A DNA stretch of 64,000 nt, taken from assembly GCF_009912395.1 (NCBI RefSeq), contig NZ_WNDO01000013.1, positions 1 to 64,000 of the forward strand, written 5' to 3'. This stretch comes from Luteibacter sp. Its GTDB lineage: Bacteria; Pseudomonadota; Gammaproteobacteria; Xanthomonadales; Rhodanobacteraceae. The notes beneath the pieces were generated by a model. It made no database searches, was not told the DNA's origin, and saw only the letters and a program-made list of their open reading frames with translations. This document shows positions 26,698-36,318 of this stretch, piece by piece. A program made the translations under genes and the position numbers. The stretch's first letter is position 1, and every line of letters starts with the position of its first letter.

Positions 26698-27515
26698 GCC
26701 AACGCACCCGAGGGGCGAGCGAAGGCGCGCAGGGTCACTTCACACACCTCATGGCGGAACGCTTCGCGATCGCTTCGTTCGCAGGGCGTGGATGCCAGCG
26801 GAAGCTCATAGCACCCTCGCATGCCGGCCACGCCACCATGGCGCCGCCAGAAACGGTCATACGAGGTCGCGGTGACGCCCGCCCTGCGATCCAGCGGATG
26901 CGCCGCCGCACCCACCCCACGCAAGCGACTGAATCCATAGTGGCGAGCCAGCGCGCGGACCACGGCGAAGAGAAGATCGCGGGGACGCAGCCCGCCACTG
27001 GCTCGGGTGAACGCCGCCACGGGGCCGCGCCCCATGTAGGCCCAGGGCCCGCGCATCGCCCCGACCAGCAGGCCTTCGTCACCGGCGAAGGTGATTGCGC
27101 AGGAGGCGATCGCCTCCTTGTCGCCGTTGAGCAGGAACAGGCCCAGCTCGCCGCAGCTTTCGCTTTCCGGGGCCCGGGCATGCAGGTAGGCCATCTCGCC
27201 ACCGCCCAGCGGCAAGGTCGCCAGGCGGACATCGTGGCCCTTCAGGAGGCGAACGCGCAGGCGCTCCGGCAGCTCGCGGGTGATGAATCGGTAATGGGCA
27301 TCCACGATCCGGCCGCGCTCGGCAAGATCGAAGTCGCGCGAGATGTAGTGGGGCTGCCAGCGCTCATAAACCCGCGGATTCAGCTCCGCCGCTACCCGCA
27401 GGGCCCGCGAGGCACCGACGAGCTTGAGCCAGGACGCCTGACGGCGCAGCGCGGCCAGGCTACTCAGGAAGTAGCGCAGGCGCCCTTCGGGCAGGATCTG
27501 CTTCCGGCGCAGCAC
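26694..27515 (-). CDS. VirK/YbjX family protein (DUF535)
   Basis: A 273-residue protein of the VirK/YbjX family (DUF535), found in enterobacteria and linked with envelope stress and virulence. Visible marks are HYRFITREL near residue 75, ELGLFLLNGDKEAIASCAITF and a C-terminal region with RLRGVGAAAHP. The GTG at 27515 has no ribosome site. The frame stays open upstream to a stop at 27633-27635 with coding-like residues (QTLSDLPLGW) but no ATG. An ATG at 27628 is in another frame. The true start may have been lost by a one-base deletion in the C5 tract at about 27605-27609. Confidence 0.7.
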   Translation of the reverse strand: MLRRKQILPEGRLRYFLSSLAALRRQASWLKLVGASRALRVAAELNPRVYERWQPHYISRDFDLAERGRIVDAHYRFITRELPERLRVRLLKGHDVRLATLPLGGGEMAYLHARAPESESCGELGLFLLNGDKEAIASCAITFAGDEGLLVGAMRGPWAYMGRGPVAAFTRASGGLRPRDLLFAVVRALARHYGFSRLRGVGAAAHPLDRRAGVTATSYDRFWRRHGGVAGMRGCYELPLASTPCERSDREAFRHEVCEVTLRAFARPSGALA

Positions 27516-27704
27516 GGCGCGCCGTCGGGCATGCTCGAGCAGGAGGCGAAGACCACCGTGGCCTGGCCGGTCGCGCCAGCCAAGGGGCAGGTCGGAGAGC
27601 GTCTGGGGGCGTGGTGCTGCAGGTTCATATTCTTATGACGTGCCAGTGCGCGGAAATTGAAATGACGGGTGGGGCGGCCACTCCTGCGCCCCGCGATTTA
27701 CGAC

Positions 27705-28484
27705 TTACGCCTTACGCCTGCGCCGCTGGTCCCGCCAGACGATCCATGCCCCGACCAGCGTCATGCCGGCCAGTGCATACCAGGTGATGGCGTACTGGAG
27801 GTGGTTGTCGGGGAAGGCGATGACCGTGAGGCCACCCACCGGGCCCTCGTTGCCCTCGCCCTTGCCGGGGGAGGAGGCCGCGTCGGCATCGATGAAGTAC
27901 GGCGCCGCGTCGCCCAGCCCCTTCGCCGCCGCGATCGCGGCGACGTCGCGGGAGAACCAGCGGTCGTTGGCCGGCTCATTGGCCTGCAGGAAGGCACCCT
28001 TCGGCTCGCTGATGCGCAACAGGCCCGATACCACCGTTTCGCCGTCCGGCCCGACTGCGCAGGTGGCCTTGCCGGCGCACCAGGTGGGCGAGACGAAGCC
28101 GCGGTTCACGATGACGATGTCGCCGTTCTTGCGACGCATCGGCGTGAGCAGCCACGAGCCCATGCCCAGTTCGGTGCTGGCACGAACGCGGACGCTCTTG
28201 TCCTCAAGGAACGTGCCGGTAAGGCGCACGCGACGGTATTCGTCGTTGGCGGCGGACACCACCGGCCACTGGCCCTTGCGCGGTGCGTCGACCGCTTCGG
28301 CATGCACACGTGCGTCGACGCGTGCGATCAGCTCGTGCTTCCACGCACGGCGATGCACCTGCCAGGTGCCCAGCGCGAGGAAGCCCACGAACAAGGCCAC
28401 CCCGAACAGGGCCAGCAGGCCCATAACGAAGACGCCGCGCGGTCGGCGCGGCGTCTTCTCGTCACTGGCGTCGATCCTGCTCAA
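27705..28484 (-). CDS. SURF1 family cytochrome oxidase biogenesis protein
   Basis: A 259-residue inner-membrane assembly factor for the terminal oxidase encoded just upstream. It has an N-terminal helix (MGLLALFGVALFVGFLALGTWQ) with the conserved GTWQVHRRAWK, a periplasmic domain with VRLTGTFL and IVNRGFV, and a C-terminal helix with the AITWYALAG motif. These are hallmark SURF1 features. It overlaps the cyoD stop by four bases and is the last gene of the operon. The classical operon often ends with cyoE; none is seen here. Confidence 0.88.
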   Translation of the reverse strand: MSRIDASDEKTPRRPRGVFVMGLLALFGVALFVGFLALGTWQVHRRAWKHELIARVDARVHAEAVDAPRKGQWPVVSAANDEYRRVRLTGTFLEDKSVRVRASTELGMGSWLLTPMRRKNGDIVIVNRGFVSPTWCAGKATCAVGPDGETVVSGLLRISEPKGAFLQANEPANDRWFSRDVAAIAAAKGLGDAAPYFIDADAASSPGKGEGNEGPVGGLTVIAFPDNHLQYAITWYALAGMTLVGAWIVWRDQRRRRKA

Positions 28485-28879
28485 GGCAGGTTCTTCACCT
28501 GCTGGGTCATGTCATGCGTCATGCCCGGCATCATGTTGGTGTTGAGGTGGTACATGACCCAAATCGAGCCGGACAGCGTGATCACGACCAGCACCAGGGT
28601 GAAGATGAGCGCGAGCATGTTCCAGCCGCCCTCCGACTTCGTGTTCATGTGCAGGAAGTAGATCATGTGGACCACGATCTGGATGGCACCGAAGATCAAC
28701 AGCACGACTGCGAGCGTGCGCGAGTCGGGGATGACCTTGTCCATCACGAGCCAGAACGGGATGGCCGTCAGCACCACGGCGAGGAAGAACCCCGTCATGT
28801 AGCCCTTCATGGTGCTGTGCGGCGCGTCGTCGTGGCCGTGATCGTCGTGATGATCGTGCGATTCGGCGTGCGCGCTCAC
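28481..28879 (-). CDS. cyoD: Cytochrome o ubiquinol oxidase subunit IV
   Basis: A 132-residue inner-membrane protein, the small fourth subunit that stabilises the oxidase. A histidine/aspartate-rich N-terminus ([17 protein letters not shown]) precedes three helices; [19 protein letters not shown] opens the first and HMIYFLHMN ends the second. The GTG start at 28879 overlaps the cyoC stop as GTGA; the longer frame to 28960 would run into cyoC. It is slightly longer than E. coli CyoD (109) because of the histidine-rich head, which could bind metal. Confidence 0.85.
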   Translation of the reverse strand: MSAHAESHDHHDDHGHDDAPHSTMKGYMTGFFLAVVLTAIPFWLVMDKVIPDSRTLAVVLLIFGAIQIVVHMIYFLHMNTKSEGGWNMLALIFTLVLVVITLSGSIWVMYHLNTNMMPGMTHDMTQQVKNLP

Positions 28880-29508
28880 GGCAGAACTCCCATCAGGTAA
28901 ACGAAGGTGAAGACGCCGATCCAGACGACGTCGAGGAAGTGCCAGAACATCGACAGGCACATGATGCGACGCTTGTTGGCGGCGGTGAGGCCGTGCTTGC
29001 CCACCTGGAACAGCAGCGTGATCAGCCAGACGATGCCGAAGGTCACGTGCAGGCCGTGGGTGCCGACCAGGGTGAAGAAGGACGACAGGAACGCGCTGCG
29101 CTGCGGACCCGCACCCTCGTGGATGAGGTGCGCGAACTCGTACAGTTCGATGCCAAGGAACGCGGCACCGAACAGGCCGGTGACGACCAGCCAGGCCATC
29201 ATCGTGCCCTTGCGGTTCTTCTGCATCTCCAGCACGGCGAAGCCGTAGGTGATGGAGGAGAGCAACAGCATCGTGGTGTTGATCGCCACGAGCGGCAGCT
29301 CGAACAGGTCGGCACCCGAAGGGCCGCCTGCGTAGCTGCGACCCAGGACGCCGTAGGTAGCGAACAGGCAGGCGAAGATGAGGCAGTCGCTCATCAGGTA
29401 GATCCAGAACCCGAGCAACGTGCCGTTGGCCGGGTGGTGGTCTTCCTTCATCCAGAACTGGAGCTTCTGGCCCGCGCCGGTCGCGGAAGTGGCGTGCATA
29501 TCAGACAT
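28876..29508 (-). CDS. cyoC: Cytochrome o ubiquinol oxidase subunit III
   Basis: A 210-residue inner-membrane subunit of the heme-copper oxidase. Five helices are visible. Conserved motifs are [20 protein letters not shown] near the start, LGIELYEF in the middle and the terminal [16 protein letters not shown], all typical of CyoC. The ATG at 29508 is chosen; it overlaps the end of cyoB by eight bases and fits the family start. The TTG at 29517 is less likely. Confidence 0.88.
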   Translation of the reverse strand: MSDMHATSATGAGQKLQFWMKEDHHPANGTLLGFWIYLMSDCLIFACLFATYGVLGRSYAGGPSGADLFELPLVAINTTMLLLSSITYGFAVLEMQKNRKGTMMAWLVVTGLFGAAFLGIELYEFAHLIHEGAGPQRSAFLSSFFTLVGTHGLHVTFGIVWLITLLFQVGKHGLTAANKRRIMCLSMFWHFLDVVWIGVFTFVYLMGVLP

Positions 29509-31501
29509 GGTTGGCAAGCTCTTCCGTACGTGCGGTCTCGGTGCGAGCCACTTCTTCCGCGGGGATGTAGTAGTCGCGCTTGTAGTTGAACGTGTGACCG
29601 ATCGCGGTCACCAGCAGGGCCACGAAGGACAGGCCGGCCAGGATCCACATGTGCCAGATCATGGCGAAGCCGAAGACGAAGGCGAAGCCGGCGATGATGA
29701 TGCCCGCGCCCGTGTTCTTGGGCATGTGGATCGGCAGGTAGCCTTCCGTGCGGCGCTCGGCCTTGTGTTCCTTCATCTGCCACCAGGCGTCCGAGTCGTG
29801 AACGACCGGGGTGAAGGCGAAGTTGTAGTCCGGCGGCGGCGACGAGGTGGCCCACTCCAGCGTGCGGCCGTGCCACGGGTCGCCCGACACGTCGCGCAGT
29901 TCGTCGCGACGCTTCCAGCTGACGTACAGCTGGATGATGAACGAACCGATGCCCAGGGCGATCAGGCCGGCGCCGACGGCGGCGATCTGGAACCAGATCT
30001 GCAGCGACGGATCCTCGAAGTGGTTCATGCGGCGGGTGACGCCCATGAAGCCCAGCACGTAGAGCGGCATGAAGGCGACATAGAAGCCGACCAGCCAGAA
30101 CCAGAACGAGCACTTGCCCCAGAACGCGTCGAGCTTGTAGCCGAAGGCCTTCGGGAACCAGTAGTTGATCGCCGCGAAGATGCCGAACACCACGCCGCCG
30201 ATGATGACGTTATGGAAGTGGGCGATCAGGAACAGGCTGTTGTGCAGCAGGAAGTCGGCCGGGGGCACGGCGAGCATCACGCCGGTCATGCCGCCGATCA
30301 CGAAGGTGACCATGAAGCCGATCGTCCACAGCATCGGCACTTCGAACTTGATCCGGCCACGGTACATCGTGAACAGCCAGTTGAAGATCTTCGCGCCCGT
30401 GGGGATCGAGATGATCATCGTGGTGATGCCGAAGAACGAGTTGACGCTCGCGCCGGATCCCATGGTGAAGAAGTGGTGCAGCCACACCAGGTACGACAGC
30501 ACGGTGATGACCACGGTGGCGTAGACCATCGAGGCGTAACCGAACAGGCGCTTGCGGCTGAACGTGGAGACGATCTCGGAGAACACGCCGAACACCGGCA
30601 GCACCAGGATGTAGACCTCGGGGTGGCCCCAGATCCAGATCAGGTTCACGTACATCATGGCGTTGCCGCCGAAGTCGTTCGTGAAGAAGTTGGTGCCCGC
30701 GTAGCGGTCGAGCGAGAGCAGCACGAGGCAGGCCGTCAGCACCGGGAAGGCGGCGACGATCAGCACGTTGGTGCAGAGCGAGGTCCAGGTGAACACGGGC
30801 ATCTTCATCATGCTCATGCCCGGGGCGCGCATCTTGACGATGGTGGCGACCAGGTTGATGCCGGACAGCGTCGTACCTACACCGGCCACCTGTAGTGACC
30901 ATATGTAGTAGTCGACACCGACATCGGGACTCTGCGCCAGGCCGGACAGCGGCGGATAGGCCAGCCAGCCGGTGCGGGCGAACTCACCCACGAACAGCGA
31001 GGCCATCACCAGCAGCGCGCCGGAGACGGTCATCCAGAAGCTGAAGTTGTTGAGGAACGGGAAGGCCACGTCACGCGCGCCGATCTGCAGCGGCACCACG
31101 TAGTTCATCAGGCCCGTGACCAGCGGCATCGCCACGAAGAAGATCATGATCACGCCGTGGGCGGTGAAGACCTGGTCGTAGTGGTGCGGCGGCAGGAAGC
31201 CGGGGTTGCCGTTGAAGGCGAGGGCCTGCTGGGCGCGCATCATCAGCGCGTCGGCGAAGCCGCGAAGCAACATCACGATACCGAGCACCATGTACATGAT
31301 GCCGATCTTCTTGTGATCGATGCTGGTGAACCATTCCTTCCACAGGTAGCCCCACAGCTTCGCCTTGGTGATCAGGCCAAGCAGGGCGATGCCGCCGATG
31401 GCGACCATGGCGAACGTGCCGAGGAGGATCGGCTCGTGGTAGGGGATCGCCTCGAGGGTGAGGCGACCGAAGATCAGTTTAGCTAGATCTGGCGTGTTCA
31501 T
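29501..31501 (-). CDS. cyoB: Cytochrome o ubiquinol oxidase subunit I
   Basis: A 666-residue catalytic subunit that oxidises ubiquinol and reduces oxygen to water while pumping protons. Ligand motifs are visible: HGVIMIFF (low-spin heme), IWGHPEVYI with the Cu-B histidine and tyrosine, LHHFFTMG (Cu-B pair) and [10 protein letters not shown] (heme ligands). Fifteen helices, as in E. coli CyoB. The N-terminal [10 protein letters not shown] segment is conserved too. It lies 43 bases after cyoA and overlaps cyoC. Confidence 0.93.
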   Translation of the reverse strand: MNTPDLAKLIFGRLTLEAIPYHEPILLGTFAMVAIGGIALLGLITKAKLWGYLWKEWFTSIDHKKIGIMYMVLGIVMLLRGFADALMMRAQQALAFNGNPGFLPPHHYDQVFTAHGVIMIFFVAMPLVTGLMNYVVPLQIGARDVAFPFLNNFSFWMTVSGALLVMASLFVGEFARTGWLAYPPLSGLAQSPDVGVDYYIWSLQVAGVGTTLSGINLVATIVKMRAPGMSMMKMPVFTWTSLCTNVLIVAAFPVLTACLVLLSLDRYAGTNFFTNDFGGNAMMYVNLIWIWGHPEVYILVLPVFGVFSEIVSTFSRKRLFGYASMVYATVVITVLSYLVWLHHFFTMGSGASVNSFFGITTMIISIPTGAKIFNWLFTMYRGRIKFEVPMLWTIGFMVTFVIGGMTGVMLAVPPADFLLHNSLFLIAHFHNVIIGGVVFGIFAAINYWFPKAFGYKLDAFWGKCSFWFWLVGFYVAFMPLYVLGFMGVTRRMNHFEDPSLQIWFQIAAVGAGLIALGIGSFIIQLYVSWKRRDELRDVSGDPWHGRTLEWATSSPPPDYNFAFTPVVHDSDAWWQMKEHKAERRTEGYLPIHMPKNTGAGIIIAGFAFVFGFAMIWHMWILAGLSFVALLVTAIGHTFNYKRDYYIPAEEVARTETARTEELANHV

Positions 31502-31544
31502 TACCGGGCTCGGCTAGGCTTGAATTCGTAAGGTGGCCGCCGCT

Positions 31545-32621
31545 TTACAGCGGACGTCCGGCAGGGGACACGGCCACGCCGTCGGTGGTGCGGCTGACGC
31601 ACAGCGCACCGACGTAACGCTTCTCGGCCTCGGACAGGCCCAGGCGGGACAGGGTGGAGGCATCCGGCGAGGTCACGTTGTACGTGCCCACGATGCCCTG
31701 GCCGCCCTGCTTGTCCAGCGCCATCATTTCGTTCTGGCACATGCGGTTGGATTCGACGCAACGGTTGAGGATGCGGTCGTACAGGCCCTGGCTGACGCTG
31801 CCGTAGTAATGCACCGGCTCACGCTCGCTGGGCTGTTCCAGCTTGAGGTAGTCGTCGCGGCCCAGCTCGCCGCCGCCCGCGCGCACCTTCGCCACCCAGG
31901 CGTTGAAGTCGCCGTCGGACAGGCTATGGAAGCGGAAGCGCATGTCGGAGAAGCCGGCACCGCTGTAGTTGGCCGAGATGCCCTCGAAGTCGCCGGTCTT
32001 GTTCATCACGGCGTGGAGCTTGGTCTCCATGCCCGGCATGGCGTAGATCATGCCCGCCAGCGAGGGGACGAAGAAGGCGTTCATCACCGTGGAGGCGGTG
32101 ATGTGGAACTCGATCGGGCGGTCCACCGGGGCGGCCATCTCGTTGACCGTGGCGATGCCCTGTTCCGGGTAGAGGAACAGCCACTTCCAGTCCAGCGCCA
32201 CGACCTCGACCACCAGCGGCTTGGTGCCTTCGGCGATGGGCTGCGACGGCGCGATCCGGTCGAGCGGACGGTAGGGGTCCAGCTTGTGGGTGCTGGTCCA
32301 GGTGATGGCGCCCAAGGCGATGATGATCATCAGCGGAGCCGACCAGACGATCAGCTCCAGCACCGTGGAATGGCTCCACTCCGGGTCGTACTCGGCGTGG
32401 GCGGCCTTGTTCGACTCGCGGTACTTCCATGCGAAGAGCAGGATCATGACGATGACCGGGATGATGATGATGAGCATCAACACCACGGAGATCGCGATCA
32501 GGTCGCGCTGTTGGCGGGCGATGTCGCCGGCCGGGGAAATCAGGACGGCATCGCAGCCCGACAGGAGCAGGGCCAGGGCGGGGATCAGCAATCCGCGCAA
32601 CATCTTCATGGACATTCGCAT
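31545..32621 (-). CDS. cyoA: Cytochrome o ubiquinol oxidase subunit II
   Basis: A 358-residue lipoprotein with two membrane helices and a periplasmic cupredoxin-fold domain lacking Cu-A ligands, as in quinol oxidases. The signal peptide ends in the lipobox LLLSGC (Cys23). DLIAISVVLMLIIIIPVIVMILL and APLMIIIALGAITW are the helices. VEVVALDWKWLFLYPEQ and the NAFFVPSLAGMIYAMPGM motif confirm the family. The ATG at 32621 is chosen over 32765 because the lipoprotein leader starts there; 32615 and 32609 are also possible. First gene of the cyoABCD-surf1 operon. Confidence 0.88.
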   Translation of the reverse strand: MRMSMKMLRGLLIPALALLLSGCDAVLISPAGDIARQQRDLIAISVVLMLIIIIPVIVMILLFAWKYRESNKAAHAEYDPEWSHSTVLELIVWSAPLMIIIALGAITWTSTHKLDPYRPLDRIAPSQPIAEGTKPLVVEVVALDWKWLFLYPEQGIATVNEMAAPVDRPIEFHITASTVMNAFFVPSLAGMIYAMPGMETKLHAVMNKTGDFEGISANYSGAGFSDMRFRFHSLSDGDFNAWVAKVRAGGGELGRDDYLKLEQPSEREPVHYYGSVSQGLYDRILNRCVESNRMCQNEMMALDKQGGQGIVGTYNVTSPDASTLSRLGLSEAEKRYVGALCVSRTTDGVAVSPAGRPL

Positions 32622-32763
32622 GATGGAGGCAATCGTGGGGACACAAAAAGGTACGCCGATCCGCTTTTGCGGACCATAGGACACATTGTCCCATGTACGG
32701 GGATTGTCCGGGACGCGATCCTCGATATGCTGTCCCCAACGCCACGAAAAGCGGGGAAGGATC

Positions 32764-34128
32764 ATGATGTCAAGCCTTTCACACGCCCCTCACGCCGGGA
32801 CCGGCGCGCAGGACGAGCGGGACCTCAACCACCACCATGGCAGCGCGGCGCACGCGCCGGTGGCCCCCGGCGAGATCGCCGTGGGCGTGGTGATCGGCAG
32901 GGCCTCGGAATATTTCGACTTTTTCACCTACGGCATCGCCTCGGTCCTGGTCTTCCCGACGGTCTTCTTCCCCTTCCTCAGCCAGCTCGACGGCATCCTG
33001 CTGGCCTTCGCCATCTTCTCCCTGGCCTTCATCGCCCGCCCCATCGGCACCACCCTGTTCATGTCGGTCCAGCGGACCTGGAGCCGCAGCACCAAGCTCA
33101 CGGCCTCCCTGTTCCTGCTGGGCACCTCCACGGTCTGCATCGCCTTCCTGCCGGCCAACACCTCGGGAGGCTACGGGGTGATCATCGTGCTGGCGGTGCT
33201 GCGCTTCCTTCAGGGCATCGCCCTGGGCGGCTCATGGGACGGCCTGCCCTCCCTGCTGGCGCTCAACGCGCCCAAGGGCCGGCGCGGCTGGTACGCCATG
33301 CTGGGCCAGTTGGGCGCGCCCACCGGCTTCCTGATTGCCGGCGCCCTGTTCCTGTTCCTCAATACCCAGTTGTCCCACGAGGACTTCCTTGGCTGGGGCT
33401 GGCGCTACCCGTTCTTCGTGGCCTTCGCCATCAACGTGGTGGCCCTGTTCGCCCGCCTGCGCCTGGTGGTCACCGAGGAATACACCCAGCTGCTGGAAGA
33501 GCGCGAACTGGAGCCGATCGGCATCATCGAGATGGTCCAGGCCCAGGGCTACAACCTGTTCATCGGCGCCTTCGCCGCCCTGGCCAGCTACGCCCTGTTC
33601 CATATCGTGACGGTGTTCCCGCTCTCATGGATCGCCCTGACGCATTCGCAGGACATCAATAACGTATTGATTGTTCAGCTAATTGGCGCCTTCGTGGCGA
33701 TCCTGGCCACGGTGGCCTCGGGCGTCATCGCTGACAAGATCGGTCGCCGCAACACGCTGGGCTCCATGGCGGTGCTGATCGGTCTGTTCGCCATCGCCTC
33801 GCCCTTCCTGCTCAACGGCGGCAAGCTGGCCCAGGACATTTTCCTGATCCTCGGCTTCGCCCTGCTCGGCCTATCCTACGGCCAGGCGGCGGGCACGGTC
33901 ACGGCCAACTTCGCCAAGCGCTACCGTTACACCGGCGCGGCCCTGACCACCGACTTCGCCTGGCTGATCGGCGCCGCCTTCGCCCCGCTGGTGGCCCTGG
34001 GCCTGTCGCAGCGCTTCGGCCTGGTGGCGGTGAGCGCCTACCTGCTCTCCGGTGTCGTGTGCACCCTGGTGGCGCTGCGGATCAACAAGGCGCTGGAGAC
34101 GGAGCGCTCCAAGACCTCGCCGACCTGA
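32764..34128 (+). CDS. MFS transporter, metabolite:proton symporter family
   Basis: A 454-residue inner-membrane carrier with twelve helices. It resembles the MHS branch (KgtP/ShiA-like): ASEYFDFFTYGIASVLVFP at helix 1, ARPIGTTLF, the long cytoplasmic loop motif RRGWYAMLGQLGAPTG and VASGVIADKIGRRN. It would import an organic acid with protons. GGAAGG at 32755-32760 sets the ATG at 32764. The histidine-rich N-terminus (DLNHHHGSAAHA) is unusual. It is divergent from the cyo operon and followed by a perfect REP-like palindrome. Confidence 0.82.
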   Translation: MMSSLSHAPHAGTGAQDERDLNHHHGSAAHAPVAPGEIAVGVVIGRASEYFDFFTYGIASVLVFPTVFFPFLSQLDGILLAFAIFSLAFIARPIGTTLFMSVQRTWSRSTKLTASLFLLGTSTVCIAFLPANTSGGYGVIIVLAVLRFLQGIALGGSWDGLPSLLALNAPKGRRGWYAMLGQLGAPTGFLIAGALFLFLNTQLSHEDFLGWGWRYPFFVAFAINVVALFARLRLVVTEEYTQLLEERELEPIGIIEMVQAQGYNLFIGAFAALASYALFHIVTVFPLSWIALTHSQDINNVLIVQLIGAFVAILATVASGVIADKIGRRNTLGSMAVLIGLFAIASPFLLNGGKLAQDIFLILGFALLGLSYGQAAGTVTANFAKRYRYTGAALTTDFAWLIGAAFAPLVALGLSQRFGLVAVSAYLLSGVVCTLVALRINKALETERSKTSPT

Positions 34129-34138
34129 CCCAACCCTG

Positions 34139-34184
34139 TGTAGGAGCGCGCTTGCGCGCGATCGCGCGCAAGCGCGCTCCTACA
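34139..34184. repeat. REP-like palindrome (perfect, 46 bp)
   Basis: TGTAGGAGCGCGCTTGCGCG runs into its exact reverse complement with no loop: two 23-base arms. It begins 11 bases after the MFS gene stop and is the simplest, loopless form of the family. Confidence 0.85.
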
Positions 34185-34243
34185 TGGAATGGCTGCCCGA
34201 ATTTCGTCGCCAGGTCCTTGGTCGCCCGGGTACCCTTGTACCC

Positions 34244-35295
34244 ATGCTCTTCGATCTCCCCGACCATGAGACCCTGTATCGCGCCCTGCTCGAGCGCGAT
34301 CCCTCCTACGACGGCCACATCTATGTCGGGGTGACCAGTACCGGGGTGTTCTGCCGGCTCAGTTGTCCGGCGCGCAAGCCGAACATCGACAACACCCGGT
34401 TCTACGATTCGGTGGCCGCCTGCTTCGAGGGCGGCTTCCGGCCCTGTCTGCGCTGCCGTCCGCTCGATCCCCTCGGCCAGCGCGAGCCGATGGTCTCTGT
34501 GCTGCTGGGCAAGCTGGAGGACGATCCCGAGCGGATCTGGTCGGAGGACGACCTCGTCGCCCTGGGCTACGACCCGTCCACGGTCCGACGCACCTTCAAG
34601 CGTCACCTGGGGCTGACCTTCCTGGACATGGCCCGACTGCGGCGTACGAGCCTTGGCATGGACAAGCTGGCCGGCGGGGCCTCCGTGATCGAGGCCCAGC
34701 AATCGCAGGCTTCGACTCAGGCAGCGGATTCCGCGATGCCGTCACCCGACTGCTGGGCGATACGCCGCTGCACCTGCGCGGTCGCGACCTGCTCAAGGCC
34801 GACTGGCTGGAAACGCCCATCGGCACCCTGCTGGCCGTCACCGACACCGCCTCCCTGCACCCGCTGGAGTTCTTCGACCGGGCGGCGCTCCCCGGCGAAC
34901 TGAAGAAGCTCCGTGAAGCGGCACGCTCCACCATCGCTTTCGGCCGCACGCCGGTCATCGACCGGATCGCGACGGAGCTGGACGACTACTTCGCCGGGAA
35001 GCGCCATCGCTTCGAGACGCCCCTGGCGATGCACGGCTCCCCGTTTACCCGATCGGTCTGGGACGAGCTGATGACGATCCCGCCCGGCACCACGCGCAGC
35101 TATTCAGCGATCGCCGCCAGCGCCGGCCGGCCGACGGCGGTGCGTGCCGTCGCGCGGGCCAATGGGGCCAACCAGATCGCCATCGTGATTCCCTGCCACC
35201 GGGTCATCGGCGCCGATGGTTCACTGACCGGCTATGGCGGCGGGCTGTGGCGCAAGGAATGGCTGCTGCGGCACGAGCGCAAATTCGCCGCTTAG
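34244..35295 (+). pseudogene. ada: ada, bifunctional DNA repair methyltransferase/regulator, frameshifted
   Basis: Ada repairs alkylated DNA and activates its own regulon. All parts are here but in two frames. The N-terminal zinc domain keeps Cys37, Cys41, Cys68 and Cys71 (E. coli 38/42/69/72). An AraC-type HTH follows (GYDPSTVRRTFKRHLGLTF), and the C-terminal O6-methylguanine transferase keeps the active IPCHRVIG. The frame changes at about 34703-34704 inside IEAQQS / AGFDSGSGF, consistent with one missing base. An intact product would be about 350 residues, the family length. This is either a true mutation or a sequencing error. The start codon lacks a clear ribosome site. Confidence 0.85.
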
Positions 35296-35314
35296 GAGGG
35301 CATCGCGGGATGGG

Positions 35315-35337
35315 TCGCGCGCAAGCGCGCTCCTACA
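35315..35337. repeat. REP-like single arm overlapping a gene end
   Basis: One arm of the repeat (TCGCGCGCAAGCGCGCTCCTACA) without a partner. Its terminal CTA is the complement of the stop codon of the downstream minus-strand epimerase gene. Confidence 0.75.
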
Positions 35338-36313
35338 CGGGGTAGGGGCCCACCTCGAACACCTCGTCGTGGTAGCCCTTCTTGCCGATGGCGCGGGCCA
35401 TGTCGCTGCGGAAGTCCTCGCCGCGGCGCAGGCAGTCCAACACGAAGGCAAAGTCCCGCTTCGGCGTCCAGCCAAGATCGCGCACGGCACGCGAGCTGTC
35501 GTACACGCGATCCAGCGACGGCAAGAGTTTCCAGCCGCGCGAGGCGTACAGCGCATCGACATCGGGAAACAGGCGACGCACCACGGCCGGCGCGTCGGCA
35601 CGCAAGGCGGCGACATCGGCACGATGGAAAGGCGTCGGCGCGGACACGATATAGCGACCGAAGCGCAACGCGGGGGCGCGCTCCACGGCGAGCAGGTGCG
35701 CCTCGACGATGTCCTCGATGTCCGCACGGCGATAGAGCAGCTCGTTCGCCTGCATGTTCACCGAGTCGAACTCGGCGCGCACGCCGGCGTTATCGTCGTC
35801 TTCGGGAAAGAACCGCGAGGTGCGCAGCACGAGCGTGGGTAGTTTGTCCTTGCGCGCGACGAGTTCGCACATGCCTTCGGCGGCGATCTTCGTCGCGCCG
35901 TAGATGTTCTTGGGAATCGGCGCCACGTCCTCGTCGATCCACGCCGCCGGCTCGCCCGGTGCAGGCGAGAGCGCCGCGCCGAACGCACTGGTGGTGCTGG
36001 TGAAGACGAAGGCGCGCACGCCATGGGCCACGGCGGCTTCCAGCAGGGCGACCGTGCCGGCGACGTTCGTGTCGACGAACTGGCGCTTGCTGTGCGTGGC
36101 GACATGTGGCTTGTGCAGCGTGGCGCTGTGGATCACGGCATCCACGCCATGCATTGCTTCACGGACGAACGCCTCGTCGGCGATGGAGCCGACATGGTCC
36201 GTCCAGGCCGACGGCTTGATGTCCACGCCGCGCACCGCACGACCGTCCGCGCGAAGGCGACGTACCAGGGCCTCGCCAAGATGACCTGCGCTTCCCGTGA
36301 CGAGGATGGCCAC
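35333..36313 (-). CDS. NAD-dependent epimerase/dehydratase family protein
   Basis: A 326-residue extended short-chain dehydrogenase with a Rossmann fold. The nucleotide motif GSAGHLGEALV lies at residues 7-17 (a GxxGxxG form), and the catalytic pair is in YGATK near residue 140, with a preceding serine/threonine run (FTSTTSAFG). Such enzymes modify NDP-sugars or related carbonyl compounds; the substrate cannot be told from the sequence. The TAG stop is inside a REP-like arm, so the last codons (GPYPV) may be set by repeat insertion. It lies five bases downstream of the DUF2058 gene and is probably co-transcribed with it. Confidence 0.82.
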   Translation of the reverse strand: MAILVTGSAGHLGEALVRRLRADGRAVRGVDIKPSAWTDHVGSIADEAFVREAMHGVDAVIHSATLHKPHVATHSKRQFVDTNVAGTVALLEAAVAHGVRAFVFTSTTSAFGAALSPAPGEPAAWIDEDVAPIPKNIYGATKIAAEGMCELVARKDKLPTLVLRTSRFFPEDDDNAGVRAEFDSVNMQANELLYRRADIEDIVEAHLLAVERAPALRFGRYIVSAPTPFHRADVAALRADAPAVVRRLFPDVDALYASRGWKLLPSLDRVYDSSRAVRDLGWTPKRDFAFVLDCLRRGEDFRSDMARAIGKKGYHDEVFEVGPYPV

Positions 36314-36318
36314 GGGCG

